A stretch of 64,000 nt of DNA from Sinomonas sp. ASV322 (GTDB lineage Bacteria; Actinomycetota; Actinomycetes; Actinomycetales; Micrococcaceae). The stretch's first letter is position 1; each line of letters opens with the position of its first letter. The notes under the pieces are model-generated. The model searched no databases and was not told where the DNA came from. It saw nothing but the letters and a program-made list of their open reading frames with translations. Below, in pieces: positions 43,596 through 51,970 of this stretch. The stretch is from positions 1-64,000 of the forward strand of contig NZ_JAVFJJ010000016.1 of NCBI RefSeq assembly GCF_030908245.1. The letters run 5' to 3'. The translations under genes were made by a program, and so were the position numbers.

Positions 43596-44584
43596 ACCCC
43601 GCGACCACAGGCACAACAGCCCCGGCACCGGCCAGGCCGCTCGCCCAGACCATCGCAGGCTTTCTCCTCCGCCACATCATGGTCGTGGTCATGCTCTTGA
43701 TCGTCGCGTTCTTCATGTATCGGAGCGCGCGGTTCGGAACCCCTGACAACCTCGTCACGATCCTCGTCGCGGCGGCCCCGTTCGCGCTCATTGCCCTGGG
43801 CCAGACCCTCGTGATCCTCACGGGAGGCATCGACCTCTCGGTCGGAAGCGTCATCGCTGTGAGCGCGATGGCCGCGGCATGGTCGGCAAAGAACGTCTCC
43901 GAGAATCCGGCAGTTCCGCCCGTCGCCGCGCTGGGCGCAGGTCTGGCTGCCGGCGTCGTCAATGGGCTCGTGGTGAGTCGGCTCAATGTGCCGCCCTTTA
44001 TCACGACACTCGGCATGCTGACCCTCGCCTCGGGCCTTGCCTATGTGATCGGCAACGGCGCGCCCATCAACGGCCTCCCCGCCTCATACGGCACGTTCGC
44101 CAACACTCAGTTCCTCGGACTCAAGATCCCCGTGCTGCTCATGATCGTCGCGATCCTCGTGTTCGCGTTCGTCATGCGGAGCACGAGCTACGGCCTACGC
44201 ATCTACGCGATCGGCGGCAATCGGCTCGCCGCGGAGATCGCAGGCGTCCGCTCGCGCAATGTGCTGTTCAGCGTCTATGCGCTCAGTGGCCTCCTCGCGG
44301 GGATCTCCGGCCTCATGCTCTCGTCGCGCGTCATCACGGGGGCCCCCAATCTCGGACAGGGCTACGAGCTCGACGCGATCGCCGCCGTCGTCATCGGTGG
44401 GGCGAGCCTCATGGGCGGCCGCGGAACCGTGTGGGGCACAGCGATCGGGCTGCTCCTCATCCAGACCATCAACAACGGCCTCGACATCCTCCTCGTCCCC
44501 TCGTACTGGCAGAGCGTCATCAAGGGCGTGATCATCGTCGCCGCCGTCGGCGTCGATGTGTGGGCCGCCAGACGAGGCCGCTGA
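43592..44584 (+). CDS. Ribose-type ABC transporter permease
   Basis: 330 residues, about ten membrane helices of the RbsC family with the signature LTGGIDLSVGSVIAVSAM and the C-terminal VVIGGASLMGGRGTVWGTAIG block. Partner of the ATPase and binding protein around it. Confidence 0.94.
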   Translation: MNPATTGTTAPAPARPLAQTIAGFLLRHIMVVVMLLIVAFFMYRSARFGTPDNLVTILVAAAPFALIALGQTLVILTGGIDLSVGSVIAVSAMAAAWSAKNVSENPAVPPVAALGAGLAAGVVNGLVVSRLNVPPFITTLGMLTLASGLAYVIGNGAPINGLPASYGTFANTQFLGLKIPVLLMIVAILVFAFVMRSTSYGLRIYAIGGNRLAAEIAGVRSRNVLFSVYALSGLLAGISGLMLSSRVITGAPNLGQGYELDAIAAVVIGGASLMGGRGTVWGTAIGLLLIQTINNGLDILLVPSYWQSVIKGVIIVAAVGVDVWAARRGR

Positions 44585-44627
44585 CCCTTCCAGTTAACTG
44601 CAACCTCCACTAGCAAGGAATCAATCA

Positions 44628-45701
44628 ATGAAGAAGAACTCTCTTGTGAAAACCGCCGCAGGCCTCGTCTCGCTCGCGGTCGCCACCGGTCTCAGCCTCA
44701 CCGCCTGCGGCGCAGGCGACCCATCCGCCCAGGCGAATGGGAGCGGGAAGAAGACCCTCACGGTCGGCGTGAGCGTGTACGACATGTCCTCGTTCATCAC
44801 GCAGGGCAAGGAGGGCATGGAGGCCTACGCGAAGGCGAACGGGATCACGCTCCAGTGGAACTCCGCGAATGGCGACGTTTCGACCCAGGCGAACCAGCTC
44901 GACCAGTTCGTCTCGGCGAAGGTCGACGCCATCATCGTCGTCCCCGTTCAGGCGGACTCCCTCCAGCCCCAGGTCGCCGCGGCGAAGGCCGCCAACATCC
45001 CAGTCATCGACGTCAACACCTCGCTCTCCGGGGCGAAGCTCGACGGCAGCGTCCAGCCCGACGACGTCGCGGCCGGCGAGCAGGAAGCCAGCCAGATGGT
45101 CCAGGCACTCGGCGGCAAGGGCAACGTCGTCGTGCTCGAAGGTCCGCTCGGGAGTTCGCCGCAGATCAATCGCGGCCAGGGCATCAAGAACGTCCTCGCC
45201 AAGAATCCCGGGATCAAGGTCCTCGCCCAGGACACCGCGAACTGGAAGCGCGACCAGGCCGTCAACAAGATGAAGAACTGGATTTCGGCCTTCGGAACCC
45301 AGATCGACGCCGTCATCTCCCAGAACGACGACATGGCCCTCGGCGCCATCCAGGGCCTCCGCGAGGCCGGGCGCTCGGGCGTGAAGGTTGTCGGAATCGA
45401 CGGCATCGAGGACGGGCTCAAGGCCGTCAAGTCCGGCGACATGATCGGCACGTCGCTCCAGCATGGAACCGTCGAGCTCGCGGCGGGGCTCGCCGTCGCC
45501 GCCAAGATCGCCCGCAAAGAGAGCGTCAACACCAAGCCCGTTTACACGATGCCCGCCATCACTGCCGCCAACGTCGACGATGCGATCAAGAACGTCGTGA
45601 CCAACCGCCAGGCCTTCATCGACGGCCTCCCGGCCCTCATCGATTCGAACGTCAGTTCCGGGAACATCGCCTACGAGGGCCTGCCCGGCCAGAAGAAGTA
45701 A
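44628..45701 (+). CDS. Ribose-type ABC transporter substrate-binding lipoprotein
   Basis: 357 residues with a lipobox LTAC (Cys about 27) and a periplasmic-binding-protein family 4 (RbsB-like) domain: [50 protein letters not shown] and [13 protein letters not shown]. It binds a sugar or sugar alcohol; from the downstream enzymes a tetritol or tetrulose is most likely. Spacing to neighbours is 43 bp and 9 bp. Confidence 0.93.
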   Translation: MKKNSLVKTAAGLVSLAVATGLSLTACGAGDPSAQANGSGKKTLTVGVSVYDMSSFITQGKEGMEAYAKANGITLQWNSANGDVSTQANQLDQFVSAKVDAIIVVPVQADSLQPQVAAAKAANIPVIDVNTSLSGAKLDGSVQPDDVAAGEQEASQMVQALGGKGNVVVLEGPLGSSPQINRGQGIKNVLAKNPGIKVLAQDTANWKRDQAVNKMKNWISAFGTQIDAVISQNDDMALGAIQGLREAGRSGVKVVGIDGIEDGLKAVKSGDMIGTSLQHGTVELAAGLAVAAKIARKESVNTKPVYTMPAITAANVDDAIKNVVTNRQAFIDGLPALIDSNVSSGNIAYEGLPGQKK

Positions 45702-45710
45702 GGCACGCGC

Positions 45711-47450
45711 GTGACGACCCTCTTCAACGACCCGTCGGAGTTCGCCGACGATCAGCTCGCGGGATTCGCCGACCTCTACTCCGATCGGCTTGTCGCGGTT
45801 CCCGGGGGCGTCGTCGCCCACCGGGGCGAGCAGCCCCTTGTCGCCGTCGTCGTTGGGGGAGGCTCAGGCCACTATCCCGCGTTCGCGGGGCTCGTCGGCC
45901 CGGGCTTTGCCTCCGGCGCCGTCGTCGGGAACATCTTCACCTCGCCTTCGGCGGCGCAGGTCTACTCCGTGGCGAAAGCGGCGGACCAGGGGCGCGGCGT
46001 GGTCCTCACCTTCGGCAACTACGCGGGCGACGTCATGAACTTCGGGATCGCCGCCGAACGGCTGCGCCGCGAGGGGATCGACACGCGCGTCGTCCTCGTG
46101 ACGGACGACGTCGCGTCCTCGCCTTCCGAGGAGCAGCGCCGGGGCATCGCAGGAGACTTCACGGTCTTCAAGGCGATGGGCGCGGCCGCCGCGGCGGGGC
46201 ATGACCTCGACGACGTCGAGCGCGTCGGCCGCGCCGCTAACGCCGCGACGCGCTCGTTCGGCGTCGCGTTCTCGGGGTGCACGATGCCCGGGGCCGCCGC
46301 GCCGCTCTTCACGGTGCCCGCCGGGAACATGGGCGTAGGTCTCGGGATCCACGGCGAGCCTGGGATCCACGACGCGCCGCTCGGCACGGCGCGCGAGCTC
46401 GCGAAGCTCCTCGTCGACGGAGTGCTGGCTGCGAGGCCGTCGACCCGGCTCCAGACGGCAGGCGAGCACGGCGCGCCGGCGCGCGCCGCCGTCGTCGTCA
46501 ATGGCCTCGGCACCACGAAGTACGAGGAGCTGTTCCTCCTATGGGGGAGTATTGCGCCGCTCTTGCGCGAGGCCGCCATCGAGCCGGTCGACGTCGAGGT
46601 TGGGGAGCTCGTGACGAGCCTCGACATGGGCGGGACGTCGCTCACGCTCATGTGGCTTGACGACGAGCTCGAGTCCCTATGGTCGGCACCGGCCTACACT
46701 CCGGCATATCGGAAGGACGGGGGCGTCATCGCTGGACTGCGGCCCGCGGACGTCGCCGGTCTGGACGCCGCCGCCGACGACGCGCCCTCGCCGTCAGCGG
46801 CCGGTGCCGCCCTCGCGCCGCTCGTCATGGCGGGCTTGCGGACGATCTCCGAGGTGATCGCGGCGAACGAGATCGAGCTCGGGCGCATCGACGCCGTGGC
46901 GGGCGATGGCGACCATGGTCGCGGGATGCGGCGCGGCGCCGAGGCTGCACTCGCCGCCGCGACGGCTGCCGGCAGCCTCTGCGGGCCGGCGTGGCTCCTC
47001 ACACGAGCCGGGCGGGCGTGGGCCGCGCAGGCCGGTGGGACTTCCGGTGTCCTGTGGGGCGCCGGTCTCGAGGCCGCGGGAGCGTCGCTGACAGACGAGC
47101 GCGAGCAGTACACGGCGGCCGATGCGGTGGCCGCTGTCGACGCCTTCGCCTCCGCCCTGCTCGACCTCGGCCGAGCCGAAATCGGCGACAAGACCATCGT
47201 CGACGCGCTCGTGCCGTTCGCCGAGGCGCTTGCCCGCGGCGTGGACCGTGGCGAGCCCCTCCACGACGCATGGCGCACGGCGGCCTTCGCCGCGACGAAG
47301 GCCGCCGAGGCGACGGCGGTGCTCTCGCCAAAGCGCGGTCGCGCGCGGCCGCTTGCCGAGAAGAGCATCGGAACGCCCGACGCCGGCGCCACCTCGTTCG
47401 GACTCATCGTCGATGCGCTTGCGGGTCTCGCGGCGCCGCAAACAACCTGA
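45711..47450 (+). CDS. Dihydroxyacetone/erythrulose kinase, DhaK-DhaL fusion
   Basis: 579 residues. The DhaK part (1-330) has GGGSGHYPAFAG and the substrate-binding His in GLGIHGEPG (His214), which forms a hemiaminal with the ketose. The DhaL part (about 365-575) has the ADP/metal motif VAGDGDHGRGM. The fusion is ATP-dependent, unlike PEP-dependent DhaKLM. In mycobacterial tetritol pathways proteins of this build phosphorylate L- or D-erythrulose, which fits with the RpiB-type isomerase next door; dihydroxyacetone is the alternative. GTG start. Confidence 0.92.
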   Translation: MTTLFNDPSEFADDQLAGFADLYSDRLVAVPGGVVAHRGEQPLVAVVVGGGSGHYPAFAGLVGPGFASGAVVGNIFTSPSAAQVYSVAKAADQGRGVVLTFGNYAGDVMNFGIAAERLRREGIDTRVVLVTDDVASSPSEEQRRGIAGDFTVFKAMGAAAAAGHDLDDVERVGRAANAATRSFGVAFSGCTMPGAAAPLFTVPAGNMGVGLGIHGEPGIHDAPLGTARELAKLLVDGVLAARPSTRLQTAGEHGAPARAAVVVNGLGTTKYEELFLLWGSIAPLLREAAIEPVDVEVGELVTSLDMGGTSLTLMWLDDELESLWSAPAYTPAYRKDGGVIAGLRPADVAGLDAAADDAPSPSAAGAALAPLVMAGLRTISEVIAANEIELGRIDAVAGDGDHGRGMRRGAEAALAAATAAGSLCGPAWLLTRAGRAWAAQAGGTSGVLWGAGLEAAGASLTDEREQYTAADAVAAVDAFASALLDLGRAEIGDKTIVDALVPFAEALARGVDRGEPLHDAWRTAAFAATKAAEATAVLSPKRGRARPLAEKSIGTPDAGATSFGLIVDALAGLAAPQTT

Positions 47451-47466
47451 GTGAAAGGACACTGCC

Positions 47467-47931
47467 ATGGCTGATCGGCCGTTGCGCCTCGTCGTCGGAA
47501 GCGACGACGCGGGTTTCGACTACAAGGAGGTCCTCAAGAACCTGCTCGCGTCCGATGACCGGGTCGCCTCGGTCGAGGACGTCGGCGTCGATGCGGAATC
47601 CCACACGGCCTATCCGCATGTTGCCGTTGAGGCTGCGCGCAAGGTCGCCGACGGCGAAGCCGACCGGGCCCTCCTCGTGTGCGGTACGGGTCTCGGGGTA
47701 GCGATCGCCGCCAACAAGGTCCACGGGATTCGCGCCGTGACGGCACACGACTCGTTCTCGGTCGAGCGCAGCGTGCTCTCGAACGATGCCCAGGTCCTGT
47801 GCATCGGCCAGCGGGTCATCGGAATCGAGCTCGCCAAACGGCTCGTGACGGAGTGGCTCGGCTACCACTTCGACCCAAGCAGCCCGTCGGCGGCCAAGGT
47901 CAGCGCCATCTGCGGCTACGAGCAGGATTGA
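47467..47931 (+). CDS. RpiB/LacAB-family sugar-phosphate isomerase
   Basis: 154 residues. RpiB fold with [14 protein letters not shown] at the N-terminus, the catalytic Cys in [17 protein letters not shown] and [21 protein letters not shown]. It interconverts aldose and ketose phosphates. Beside an erythrulose-kinase-like gene it most likely converts D-erythrulose 4-phosphate to D-erythrose 4-phosphate, as the RpiB-type isomerases of erythritol operons do; ribose 5-phosphate isomerase activity is the alternative. Confidence 0.9.
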   Translation: MADRPLRLVVGSDDAGFDYKEVLKNLLASDDRVASVEDVGVDAESHTAYPHVAVEAARKVADGEADRALLVCGTGLGVAIAANKVHGIRAVTAHDSFSVERSVLSNDAQVLCIGQRVIGIELAKRLVTEWLGYHFDPSSPSAAKVSAICGYEQD

Positions 47932-47942
47932 GGGGGACGAAC

Positions 47943-48686
47943 ATGGAACAGTCTTTCGCCGGCAAGACCGCGGTGGTGACGGGAGCCGCGAGCGGCATCG
48001 GGTACACGGTCGCGCACCACCTCGCGGAGCGGGGAGCCCGCATCGTCGGAGTAGACCTCGGGGAGCGCGTCGTTGAGCTCATGGCAGGCCTGCCCGGCTT
48101 AGGTCATCACGGCATCGTGAGAGATTTGACGGACCCGGCCGCTGCGGGTGACGTGTTCGCGGAGATCGTGGAGCGGGTCGGGACGCCGCACATCCTGGTC
48201 AATTCGGCCGGTATCGCGCTGCTCGACCCCGCAACGGACGTCCCGGCCGAACGCTGGAAGGCGACGATCGACGTCAACCTCAGCGCGAGCTTCTACATGG
48301 CCCAGGCCGCGGGGCGACTCATGATCGAGGCGGGATACGGCCGCATCGTCAACCTCGCGTCGCAGGCGGCCGTGATCGGCCTCGACCAGCACGCAGCGTA
48401 TTGCGCGAGCAAAGCGGCGATCGTCGGCCTGACCCATGTGCTCTCGCTCGAATGGGCGCGGCGTGGGGTGACGGTGAACGCCGTCTCGCCGACCGTCGTC
48501 GAGACCCCGCTCGGCAAAGCCGCGTGGGCCGGGGAAAAGGGGGAGAAGGCGAAGGCCGAGATTCCCGTGGGTCGCTTTGCGCAGCCCGAGGAGGTCGCCG
48601 CGCTCATCGCGTTCCTCGCGAGCGATGCGGCCGCGATGATCACGGGGGAGAACGTGCTGATCGACGGCGGATTCACGACCGTGTGA
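47943..48686 (+). CDS. Short-chain dehydrogenase/reductase (polyol dehydrogenase candidate)
   Basis: 247-residue classical SDR: TGAASGIGYTVA (NAD-binding), NSAG, catalytic Ser-Tyr-Lys as SQAAVIGLDQHAAYCASKAA, and IDGGF at the C-terminus. Asp after the second strand (GVDLG) indicates NAD(H) preference. It probably oxidises the imported sugar alcohol (for example D-threitol or galactitol type) to the ketose that the DhaK-DhaL kinase uses. Last gene of the operon, 11 bp after the isomerase. Confidence 0.93.
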   Translation: MEQSFAGKTAVVTGAASGIGYTVAHHLAERGARIVGVDLGERVVELMAGLPGLGHHGIVRDLTDPAAAGDVFAEIVERVGTPHILVNSAGIALLDPATDVPAERWKATIDVNLSASFYMAQAAGRLMIEAGYGRIVNLASQAAVIGLDQHAAYCASKAAIVGLTHVLSLEWARRGVTVNAVSPTVVETPLGKAAWAGEKGEKAKAEIPVGRFAQPEEVAALIAFLASDAAAMITGENVLIDGGFTTV

Positions 48687-48691
48687 GCGAT

Positions 48692-48843
48692 CCGTTCAGG
48701 GGTCACGTTCCGTGGGTTTCCTCCCGTTCAAGAGTCACGTTCCGTGGGTCCCCTACCGTTCAAGAGTCAGCTCCCGTGGGTCACGACCCGCGGGAGCTGA
48801 CCTTCAGATGGTGGGGTACCCGCGGGAGGTGACTTTTAAACGG
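48692..48843. repeat. 32-bp-period intergenic repeat, five units in two orientations (array 2)
   Basis: Three inverted units at 48692-48717, 48724-48749 and 48756-48781 (form CCGTTCAAGAGTCACGTTCC then GTGGGT) are followed by two direct units at 48786-48811 and 48818-48843 (form ACCCGCGGGAGCTGAC...). Within each group the starts are exactly 32 bp apart. The core is the same as the array at 6073-6130. The last unit supplies the stop codon and last codons of the convergent TetR gene. Confidence 0.9.
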
Positions 48844-49474
48844 GGAGGGCGTCGAGTCCCTTCTCTAGGAGCGCGAACGCCGCGGCGCCCTGGGCGCGCA
48901 CGGTCCGGCCCACCTCGGCGCCCTTGTGCCCCTCGGACGCGAGGCGCTGAGCGAGGCGCGTCATGGCGCGGTGGACGCCCATGAGGGCGTTCGCGGCGAC
49001 CCACGGGCCGAGGCCGGGTGGCGCCTCGCCGTCGCGCGCGATGAGCTCCGCGAGGGCGTCGGTCGCGTGGTCGACGATCCGCTGCTCGCGCGCCTGAAGC
49101 GTCTGGCTGCCGGCGATGATGCGCGCGGCGCGGGCGACGGCGGCGGTCGCGGTGCCGTCGTCGTCGGCCGCAAGCGCGCCGCGCGGCTCGAGGACGAAGT
49201 CCCGGAAGGCCGTGACTGCGCTCGTGCCATCGGGGCGCGCGGCGACGGCCGCGACGAGCTCATCCTCGTAGGCCTGCATCCCGCCGTAGACGAGGTCTTC
49301 CTTGCTCGGGAAGTAGTTGAAGACCGTGGCCTCCGAGACGTCGGACGCGCGGGCGATCTCCGCGACCGGGACCCGCTCGAATCCGCGCTTGTCGAAGAGC
49401 GCGAGCGCTACGTCGATGATGCGCTGCCGCGTCTCGAGCTTCTTGCGTTCCCTCAGCCCCAGTTGCTCGCTCAT
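48836..49474 (-). CDS. TetR/AcrR family transcriptional regulator
   Basis: 212 residues: N-terminal HTH (RQRIIDVALALFDKRGFERVPVAEIARASDVSEATVFNYFPSKEDLVYGG), helical ligand domain with a C-terminal TetR_C_17-like segment. It is divergent from a small SnoaL-like gene and an operator lies between them. The final codons fall in the intergenic repeat array. Confidence 0.92.
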   Translation of the reverse strand: MSEQLGLRERKKLETRQRIIDVALALFDKRGFERVPVAEIARASDVSEATVFNYFPSKEDLVYGGMQAYEDELVAAVAARPDGTSAVTAFRDFVLEPRGALAADDDGTATAAVARAARIIAGSQTLQAREQRIVDHATDALAELIARDGEAPPGLGPWVAANALMGVHRAMTRLAQRLASEGHKGAEVGRTVRAQGAAAFALLEKGLDALPV

Positions 49475-49491
49475 GACCTCACCCTACCCTC

Positions 49492-49520
49492 TTGACCTAG
49501 TGCGACTCTATCTTTAGAGT
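49492..49520 (+). promoter_or_regulatory. Promoter with overlapping TetR operator
   Basis: TTGACC (49492-49497) and TAGAGT (49515-49520) are separated by 17 bp. The inverted repeat ACTCTA-TCTT-TAGAGT (49505-49520) covers the -10 and part of the spacer, so TetR binding would block the SnoaL-like gene. Confidence 0.65.
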
Positions 49521-49573
49521 GACTATAAAGATTGAGCCAATCAATCTAAGGGAACAAGCGAAGGGAGAACCAC

Positions 49574-49990
49574 ATGGAAACCACGATCACCGAGGAAGCT
49601 CTCGACGTCGTTCGCCGCTGGGCCGCAGTCGAACTCGCAGGGGACGTCCCCGCGTACGAGCCGCTCCTCGCCCAGGATTTCCGCGGCGTCGGGCCGGTCG
49701 GCTTCGTGCTCGATCGCACGGGATGGTCCCAGCGCCACCTCGGCGACCTCGTCAACGAGGAGTTCGAGATCCTCGAACCGAATGTGCGCTGGTTCGGGGA
49801 GACGGCCATCGTCGAAGGCGTGCTGCACCAGCGCACCATCGCTCGCGGGCGGGATGCGAGCGGAGAATTCCGCGTCGTCCTCGTCCTGGTGCACGAGCGG
49901 GATTCGTGGGTCATCGCGAACGTGCAGCTGAGCGGCCCGCTCATCGCCCCCGGAGAGATCGCTCCGTTCCTCAAAGACCGCACGGCGTGA
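49574..49990 (+). CDS. NTF2/SnoaL-like (DUF4440-type) protein
   Basis: 138 residues with the cone-shaped NTF2 fold pattern: N-terminal helix EEALDVVRRWAAVELAGDVPAYEPLLAQDF, central strands with FGETAIVEGVLHQRT and the final WVIANVQLSGPL. No catalytic residue can be assigned. The divergent TetR and operator suggest it is induced by a small molecule, possibly which it also binds. Confidence 0.85.
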   Translation: METTITEEALDVVRRWAAVELAGDVPAYEPLLAQDFRGVGPVGFVLDRTGWSQRHLGDLVNEEFEILEPNVRWFGETAIVEGVLHQRTIARGRDASGEFRVVLVLVHERDSWVIANVQLSGPLIAPGEIAPFLKDRTA

Positions 49991-50000
49991 CGGGAGCGGG

Positions 50001-50798
50001 CTAACGCCCCTCTTCGCCGAGGCGCCGGAGGTACGTGTCGACGTCGTATGGGTCGCCGCCTGAGGGCGGCGGCCCGTTCCATTCCTGCCCGGGCTTCGCG
50101 TCGGGCGTGTCGGGGCGCTCGGGGAGTGGTTCAGGAGTGGGTTCCTGGCGTACGACGCGCACCCGGCGATAATGGCGCTGCTCGAACATCTGCCGGCGCT
50201 GTCGCCGCGCCACGGAGAAGCCCATCACGGCCAAGATCAGCAGGACGAAAGGCACGCCGTCCGCGCGGCCCACGCCCAGAATGAGCATGAAGAGGGCCGC
50301 GATCCCGAGCCATCTGCCGCAGATGGCGAGGATATTCATGGCCCAGTTGTCCCGCCCGCTGTGCCACAGGGGGCGTGGGTCGACCCGAAGGGCCGCGAGA
50401 ATCCGCTGAGCCTGGCCGATCGTGAGGCCGCGCAGGCTTGGGCGCAGGCCCGTCTGCTGCCACACGGCCGAGCGCACGTACTCGATCTGGAACGGCAGCG
50501 CGGGTGGGGTCCCATCCGGGGCGAGGAGCTCGCGCCACATGTCGGTCGTCTGCGGCGTCACGACGCCCAAGCCCGTCCGGCGCGCGGGCGGGCGAGGCCG
50601 CTGGGGCTGGGGCTGGGCTGCGCGGGCAGGCACACCTGGCGCCGCGGATTGCGGCGCGGCGAACGACGACGGCGGGGCGGGCGACGACGGCGGGGCGAAC
50701 GACGACGGCGGGGCGGGCGCCGCTGGGCGCGCGCGCTCCGAGGAGCTTGCCGGGAAGCGTCCGGGCCTGTGGTGGTAGCGGTAGTGGAACCGTGGCAT
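50001..50798 (-). CDS. Membrane protein with Pro/Ala repeat region, function unknown
   Basis: 265 residues. The N-terminus is basic (PRFHYRYHHRPGRFP), followed by an APPSSF-type repeat (three near-identical 18-bp DNA units around 50663-50725), a conserved-looking soluble segment (about 75-155), two adjacent transmembrane helices (about 165-205) and a charged Pro-rich tail. ATG at 50798 has GAGGAGG upstream. Similar architectures occur in uncharacterised actinobacterial membrane proteins. It is divergent from the AvrD operon. Confidence 0.72.
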   Translation of the reverse strand: MPRFHYRYHHRPGRFPASSSERARPAAPAPPSSFAPPSSPAPPSSFAAPQSAAPGVPARAAQPQPQRPRPPARRTGLGVVTPQTTDMWRELLAPDGTPPALPFQIEYVRSAVWQQTGLRPSLRGLTIGQAQRILAALRVDPRPLWHSGRDNWAMNILAICGRWLGIAALFMLILGVGRADGVPFVLLILAVMGFSVARRQRRQMFEQRHYRRVRVVRQEPTPEPLPERPDTPDAKPGQEWNGPPPSGGDPYDVDTYLRRLGEEGR

Positions 50799-50977
50799 GA
50801 GGACCTCCTCTCGCCGACTCCATTCTAGGCTGGCAGCCCGGCAGGCCGGCAGGCTGGACGGCCGGAGGGAGCCGTTGCCTGTTGGTGCGGACAACACCGT
50901 GGACACGCACTGTCTCGCCCGAGAGTTCCCCGCGAGGCTGGAGGGGCAGGCCAAGCCCACCAGCAAGGAGGAACCCC

Positions 50978-51970
50978 GTGTCCCACGCGGTCACGTTGCA
51001 TCGGGATATCGACGAGCTCCTCGGAGACGCGGACGGCCGCTTCTTCGGCTCGGGCTATCGCCGGACGCATCCCGCCCTCAAGTCCCTTGTGATCACCCAC
51101 CGCGCGGACGCCTCTTCGGCCCGGGCCTCCGGCTCGCTCGGAATCGCGGGCACATGGTCCGCGAAGGGCGGCGTGGTCCAGCTGCCGCATCTGGGCACGA
51201 CCGACGTCATCGTCCTGGGCATGCGGCTCGCCCAGGCGCTCGTCGCGAGCCGCTACGCCCCGCGGGCGTGGTCGAAGGCCACGGTGAGCAGCCTCGCGAT
51301 CCGCGCGGGGAGCGCCCCGACCGAAGAAGGGCTCGGGGACTTCGAGTGCGCCGCGAGCCTCGCGCCCACCTCCGGAGGCTCCGCCCTCGTAGCCCAGATC
51401 GGCTCGATGGGGCTCAGGGTAGAGCTGCTCCACGGGCCGCTTCCCCTCGGGCTCGCGGGCATCGAGGCGCCAGACGAGGCCGCCCTCGTCGGGCCGGCGT
51501 CCGCGCGCGTGTACGGGACGCGCTGGTCCGAGCGCCGAGTCGAGGTGCGCGATGTCGTCGTCGATGCAGAGCGCGTTCGCGCCTCGGCTATCGTGGGCCT
51601 CGGCGGCTCGCCGGTGCCCGCTGACGGCGAAGGCCTCTGCTTCGTGGACCAGTTCGTCGCGGCGCTCCAGCTCGGCCAAGTGCTCCTCTACCGCCTCGAC
51701 AGCCTGGACCGCGCGTCAAGCGACACCCTATGGATGCGCTCCACCCGTTTCACGTGCACGGGCGCCCCGCCCGCGAGCCCGGCACCCCTCTCCGTGCAGC
51801 TCGAAGGTTCCCGCCTGCTCTCCAAGGACGGAGGCCACTGGCGGTGCGCCGACGTCGTCGGACGATTCGGGGGAACCGAGCTGCGCTGCTCGGTGGCCCA
51901 CCGGATCCCGTCCACCTCGTCCACCGGACGGACGGAAGAGGGGGAAGCTCAGCATGATCAGCAGCCATGA
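50978..51970 (+). CDS. AvrD-family protein (syringolide-synthesis-type)
   Basis: 330 residues. I recognise the AvrD family pattern: the N-terminal HRDIDELLGDADGRFFGSGYRR, then GTWSAKGGVVQLPHLGTTDVIVLGMRLAQAL, and a C-terminal block with CFVDQFVAALQLGQVLLYRLD and RASSDTLWMR. In Pseudomonas syringae AvrD directs synthesis of syringolides, acyl glycosides made from a beta-ketoacyl chain and a ketopentose. The GTG at 50978 has AAGGAGG upstream. Its stop lies inside the KAS III gene (17-bp overlap), so both are translated together. A hot-dog-fold relation to AfsA-type butyrolactone synthases is possible. Recognition is from memory of family sequence, not a search. Confidence 0.68.
   Translation: MSHAVTLHRDIDELLGDADGRFFGSGYRRTHPALKSLVITHRADASSARASGSLGIAGTWSAKGGVVQLPHLGTTDVIVLGMRLAQALVASRYAPRAWSKATVSSLAIRAGSAPTEEGLGDFECAASLAPTSGGSALVAQIGSMGLRVELLHGPLPLGLAGIEAPDEAALVGPASARVYGTRWSERRVEVRDVVVDAERVRASAIVGLGGSPVPADGEGLCFVDQFVAALQLGQVLLYRLDSLDRASSDTLWMRSTRFTCTGAPPASPAPLSVQLEGSRLLSKDGGHWRCADVVGRFGGTELRCSVAHRIPSTSSTGRTEEGEAQHDQQP

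Noticed and set aside
50978-51970. Assignment as AfsA rather than AvrD
   Set aside because: The conserved blocks match my recollection of AvrD better; the AfsA alternative is kept only as a note.
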